Shown here: positions 61,081-64,000 of the stretch, in pieces
Layout of the letters: each line of letters opens with the position of its first letter
How positions within the stretch are numbered: position 1 is the first letter of the stretch
Source of the DNA: JBGCDD01 sp045105075
GTDB lineage: Bacteria > Pseudomonadota > Alphaproteobacteria > Rhodobacterales > Rhodobacteraceae
DNA length: 64,000 bases
Direction of reading: 5' to 3'
NCBI GenBank assembly: GCA_045105075.1
Contig: JBGCDD010000034.1
Location: 1 to 64,000, forward strand
Position numbers and translations under genes: made by a program
The notes under the pieces: generated by a model
The model's database searches: none
Told to the model about the DNA's origin: nothing
What the model saw: only the letters and a program-made list of their open reading frames with translations

Positions 61081-61731
61081 TCAGCTGCGACGACGCCGCC
61101 CAAGGCCCATAACGCCAATTGCGCCGATCAGCAGCGGCAGGGCTGCAGGCAATGGGATCGGAGCGACCACATCACCGGTCAGCGTGATGCCTTTGCCGCC
61201 AAGTGCCGTGCGGTTTTCGATGTCAAACGTGCCAAGACTGCTGGTTGCCCCCCACCCCGTCAATCGGAAGAACCCGTTCTGAACATTGTCAAACGCTGTC
61301 ATGTCGATCACGGCCAAACCCGTTTCATTTTCCGGCACCATGAAATCGCTGAAAATTTCGCCCTGAAACACGTTGTTGATAAAGAAGTCGACCGCGATCG
61401 AGACCGGCCCGGTCGGCGAACGATCATAGCCAAAGCTGAGCGTGGTCAGGTTGTATCCGACGGTCGAGTTGAAGCCCCAAAAGATCGAATTGTTGTTGGC
61501 AAGGGCCGAAAGCTTGTTGGTGCCCTCCTCCCAATCACGCGACACGAACGTGCCGCCCGAGCGTTCGATAACGCCGATGCTGCGGTTCAGATCAAAGCCG
61601 GTGACGCCGGTGCCTTCCACATCTGCGGCGACCGAAGGGCCGTTAACAGAGGTAAATTCGACCACTGTTGCGGCATGTGCCGACACGGCCAACAATAAGC
61701 TGCTCGTCAAACTCGCGATAAACAATTTCAT
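61081..61731 (-). CDS. VPLPA-CTERM sorting domain protein
   Basis: A 216-residue exported protein. It has a signal peptide (K-L-F-I-A-S-L-T-S-S-L-L-L-A-V-S-A-H-A-A) and a C-terminal sorting signal P-I-P-L-P-A-A-L-P-L-L-I-G-A-I-G, then R-R-R-R, of the exosortase-processed VPLPA-CTERM class of Rhodobacterales. The middle is a beta-rich domain with many Thr/Gly/Asn. The start is at 61731. It lies between trpF and trpB on the same strand, an unusual place. Function is unknown; surface or extracellular matrix location is likely. Confidence 0.83.
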   Translation of the reverse strand: MKLFIASLTSSLLLAVSAHAATVVEFTSVNGPSVAADVEGTGVTGFDLNRSIGVIERSGGTFVSRDWEEGTNKLSALANNNSIFWGFNSTVGYNLTTLSFGYDRSPTGPVSIAVDFFINNVFQGEIFSDFMVPENETGLAVIDMTAFDNVQNGFFRLTGWGATSSLGTFDIENRTALGGKGITLTGDVVAPIPLPAALPLLIGAIGVMGLGRRRRS

Positions 61732-61836
61732 ACTGACCACTCCAACAGGGTAAAGACGCGACGAAACGCTGTGGATAACATTTTTCCGGGGTTTTGTGCC
61801 AAATTGTGGCAAAACGCCTGCGAAAAACAGCGTTTC

Positions 61837-62490
61837 CTAGACAGATACAGTCTGGCTGGCGGCCACAAAGGCGCGCATCCGCTCGGCGTCTTTGACGCCC
61901 GGCGCACTTTCCACGCCCGAGCTGACATCGACCTGGCGCGCTCCGGTCATGGCGATAGCCTCGCCCACGTTATCAGGAGTCAACCCGCCGGCCAGCATCC
62001 ACGGGATCGGCCAGCGCCGCCCAGCGATCAGGCGCCAGTCAAAGGCCAATCCGTTGCCGCCCGGCAGCACCGCATCGCGGGGCGGTTTGGCATCGACCAG
62101 AATTTGATCAGCCACCCGCATGTAGTCATCGAGCTGGGCCAGATCGCTTTCATCCGCGACGCCCACCGCCTTCATCACCGGCAAACCATAGCGATCCTGC
62201 ACTTCGGCCACCCGGTCAGGCGTTTCTGAGCCGTGCAGTTGCAGCATATCGAGCGACACGGCGTCCAACAGATGATCGAGCATGGTGTTGTCGGCATTCA
62301 CCGTCAGGGCAACTTTACAGATCCCCTCGGGCACCGAACGGGCCATAAAGGCTGCGTCTTGCAACGCCAAGTGGCGCGGAGATTTGGGGAAAAACACAAA
62401 TCCCACATAGCGCGCGCCCGCAAGAATGGCGGCAGGGATGTCCGCGCTTTCGGTCAACCCACAGATTTTAACAGAGATGTCACCCGTCAT
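61837..62490 (-). CDS. trpF: Phosphoribosylanthranilate isomerase
   Basis: A 217-residue TIM-barrel enzyme converting PRA to CdRP in tryptophan synthesis. The catalytic cysteine is in V-K-I-C-G-L-T near the start, Q-L-H-G-S-E-T is the next motif and [11 protein letters not shown] is at the end. It starts eight bases downstream of lapA. A hairpin (TGCCA/TGGCA at 61797-61811) with flanking T/A-runs follows its stop and may end the transcript. Confidence 0.95.
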   Translation of the reverse strand: MTGDISVKICGLTESADIPAAILAGARYVGFVFFPKSPRHLALQDAAFMARSVPEGICKVALTVNADNTMLDHLLDAVSLDMLQLHGSETPDRVAEVQDRYGLPVMKAVGVADESDLAQLDDYMRVADQILVDAKPPRDAVLPGGNGLAFDWRLIAGRRWPIPWMLAGGLTPDNVGEAIAMTGARQVDVSSGVESAPGVKDAERMRAFVAASQTVSV

Positions 62491-62498
62491 GCGGGGCC

Positions 62499-62849
62499 TC
62501 AGCTGGCCTCGTCGAGAATCGCCAAAACTTCGTCCTTGCCCTGGTTTCTCTGGTCTTTCAGCTTGACCACTTCGCGTTCCAGCTTACGCACTTCACGCGC
62601 TTTCACGCTGGCTTCGCGACGGTGCTTATATTCGCGCAGCCATTCCCACACAAAACCAATGACCAAACCACCGATGATTCCGCCCAGAATCACCACGAAC
62701 AACGGCAGCGAAATCCCCAGGTTGAACCCAAACAATTCGGCCAGGTCATCTGGCATCAGTTTGAGATCGACGAAGTTGCGATTGGCCAACGACACCGAGA
62801 TCAAAATGACCGCGAGCGCGGCGAGAAAGGCATAACGAATGTAACGCAT
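62499..62849 (-). CDS. lapA: LapA domain membrane protein
   Basis: A 116-residue inner-membrane protein with two hydrophobic helices (near 6-24 and 48-68) and a C-terminal coiled coil ([11 protein letters not shown]). It fits the LapA/YciS family (DUF1049), which acts in envelope and lipopolysaccharide assembly with LapB in E. coli. It lies four bases after ihfB and before trpF; this ihfB-lapA-trpF order is common in alphaproteobacteria. Confidence 0.85.
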   Translation of the reverse strand: MRYIRYAFLAALAVILISVSLANRNFVDLKLMPDDLAELFGFNLGISLPLFVVILGGIIGGLVIGFVWEWLREYKHRREASVKAREVRKLEREVVKLKDQRNQGKDEVLAILDEAS

Positions 62850-62853
62850 CAGA

Positions 62854-63135
62854 CTATTTTCCGTTCAAGCGGTCCCGCAGCAGCTTGCCTGTCTTGAAGA
62901 AAGGCACGTGCTTTTCTTCGACATGCACTGTCTCTCCGGTCCGCGGGTTACGACCCACACGAGAATCACGTTGTTTGACCGAGAACGCGCCAAAGCCGCG
63001 CAATTCCACACGATCTCCACGAGACATGGCACCGGTCACTTCTTCGAACACAGTGTTCACAATCCGCTCCACATCCCGTTGGTATAGATGAGGATTATCA
63101 TCTGCGATCTTTTGTATCAATTCCGAACGGATCAT
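62854..63135 (-). CDS. ihfB: Integration host factor subunit beta
   Basis: A 93-residue HU/IHF-fold DNA-bending protein. It begins [11 protein letters not shown], has the [14 protein letters not shown] motif and the arm G-R-N-P-R-T-G-E with the proline that intercalates into DNA. GGGAGGGG lies before the ATG at 63135. A longer frame to 63345 is not IHF-like. Confidence 0.96.
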   Translation of the reverse strand: MIRSELIQKIADDNPHLYQRDVERIVNTVFEEVTGAMSRGDRVELRGFGAFSVKQRDSRVGRNPRTGETVHVEEKHVPFFKTGKLLRDRLNGK

Positions 63136-63360
63136 CTCTTGGTCCCCTCCCAAGGCAACATACTGCGATCTAAGGTTCATGGTTAAACTATAGAAACAAT
63201 TCCCCGCCTCCGAAACCAGAACCCGCCCAGAATATGCGGAATAATGCAGATTGATCCGGCTATTTGGGCCTGCTTTGGTCGCAATTGGCGCGAAATTCGC
63301 CAGCAACGGCATCGGCTTGGGCTGCTGCGGATAAGTGAAAGCCATTGATTCGCAACAAAA

Positions 63361-63391
63361 ACGGCCCCGAGTCGGAACTCGGGGCCGTTTT
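63361..63391. terminator. Intrinsic terminator after rpsA
   Basis: Ten- to eleven-bp stem CGGCCCCGAG/CTCGGGGCCG (63362-63371 with 63378-63387) with a TTTTA run in the plus direction and a GTTTTT run in the minus direction. On the minus strand it ends the rpsA transcript; the plus direction has no gene to end here. Confidence 0.9.
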
Positions 63392-63412
63392 AAATTTGCT
63401 CAAAGGGTCGGG

Positions 63413-64000
63413 TTACTCGTCGCCTTTCAGCGCGGCCCCCAGAATATCGCCCAAGGATGCACCCGAGTCGGATGATCCGTACTGTTCGACGGCTTCCTTC
63501 TCTTCAGCAATCTCACGCGCTTTGATCGACAGACCCAAACGGCGGGTCTTGCTGTCAACGTTGGTCACGCGCACATCGACTTTGTCGCCGGTGTTGAAGC
63601 GGTCCGGGCGCTGCTCGGCACGGTCACGCGACAGATCCGAACGGCGGATAAAGGACTTCATGCCCTCGTACACCACTTCGATTCCGCCATCCTCGATCGC
63701 TGTCACTTCGACAGTAATGATCGAGCCGCGCTTCACGCCGCCAACGGCTTCGGCAAACTTGTCGCCGCCCAGGGCTTTGATCGAGAGCGAGATGCGTTCT
63801 TTTTCCACATCCACCTCAGAGACGACGGCCGAAACCATATCGCTTTTGCGGTAGTTCTGGATCACATCCTCGCCACGTTCGTCCCATGACAGATCGGACA
63901 GGTGAACCATGCCGTCGATGTCGCCTTCGAGACCGATGAACAGACCGAATTCGGTGATGTTCTTGACCTCGCCTTCGACCTCGGTGCCCTCGGGGAACTG
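63413..64000 (-). CDS. rpsA: 30S ribosomal protein S1, C-terminal part
   Basis: The frame is open to the window edge, so the N-terminal part is missing. The 195 visible residues hold the end of one S1 (OB-fold) repeat (E-F-G-L-F-I-G-L-E-G-D-I-D-G-M-V-H-L-S-D-L-S) and a complete one (G-S-I-I-T-V-E-V-T-A-I-E-D-G-G-I-E-V), then a tail D-S-G-A-S-L-G-D-I-L-G-A. S1 binds mRNA near the Shine-Dalgarno site and helps translation start. Confidence 0.93.
   Translation of the reverse strand, partial: QFPEGTEVEGEVKNITEFGLFIGLEGDIDGMVHLSDLSWDERGEDVIQNYRKSDMVSAVVSEVDVEKERISLSIKALGGDKFAEAVGGVKRGSIITVEVTAIEDGGIEVVYEGMKSFIRRSDLSRDRAEQRPDRFNTGDKVDVRVTNVDSKTRRLGLSIKAREIAEEKEAVEQYGSSDSGASLGDILGAALKGDE

Noticed and set aside
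1..64000. tRNA genes, insertion sequences, prophage and CRISPR arrays
   Set aside because: I looked in the gene-free gaps for T-arm sequences, terminal inverted repeats, transposase motifs and regular direct repeats and found none beyond the rpsP leader triple repeat.

Overview
The window looks like a chromosomal segment of a marine-type alphaproteobacterium of the Rhodobacteraceae/Roseobacter group. This rests on gene content: a split F0 ATP synthase operon with paired b and b' subunits, MipZ, an ihfB-lapA-trpF-trpB neighbourhood, a VPLPA-CTERM exosortase-type sorting signal, UrtABCDE, and moderately GC-rich DNA with tight ATGA-overlapping operons. I found no tRNA, rRNA, insertion sequence, prophage or CRISPR array. 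Both ends are cut inside genes: a peptidoglycan-binding domain at base 1 and rpsA at base 64000.

Layout. 1-8.4 kb: tail of a murein-binding protein, smc, a small lipoprotein, an FCD-type GntR regulator with a palindromic operator beside its start, a YdjM-like membrane protein, and the F0 operon atpI-B-E-X-F. 8.5-13.1 kb: two LysR regulators, a DUF1127 peptide, an ArsR regulator, an EamA exporter, azoreductase and a membrane protein. 13.1-20.2 kb: a translation/secretion block of ffh, three tandem GNAT acetyltransferases, chorismate mutase, rpsP, a 47-residue membrane peptide, rimM, trmD, a GFA-family protein, rplS and rpmE. 20.2-22.8 kb: a TPR-sulfotransferase and mipZ. 22.8-31.5 kb: a catabolic or amine-processing island with a MarR regulator, cyclase, RidA, amidotransferase, FAD oxidase, TauD dioxygenase, Tat-exported binding protein without a permease, DUF2165, ureohydrolase and DOPA-dioxygenase-like protein. 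31.5-37.5 kb: the urea importer urtABCDE.

37.8-46.3 kb holds the most unusual locus. It is one minus-strand run of eight genes in tight spacing: a membrane-anchored Ser/Thr kinase, an FHA protein, a PP2C phosphatase, three different dynamin-like GTPases, a small roadblock-like protein and an unknown 276-residue protein. Phospho-signalling and GTPase membrane remodelling appear to be packaged together, without any type VI secretion genes in the window. A CYP102-type self-sufficient P450 is divergent from it.

49.9-59.8 kb is a carbon-storage cluster: two phasins, a DUF445 protein, an alpha/beta hydrolase, a wax-ester synthase/DGAT, a TTG-started acyl-CoA ligase, a MaoC hydratase, a PHA synthase with a GSCSGG nucleophile box and a medium-chain-type PHA depolymerase. 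Two CTGC-N3-GCA(G/A) palindromes in the 5' region between the first phasin and the DUF445 gene look like PhaR operators. The last 4 kb carry trpB, a VPLPA-CTERM gene placed between trpB and trpF, trpF, lapA, ihfB and the end of rpsA.
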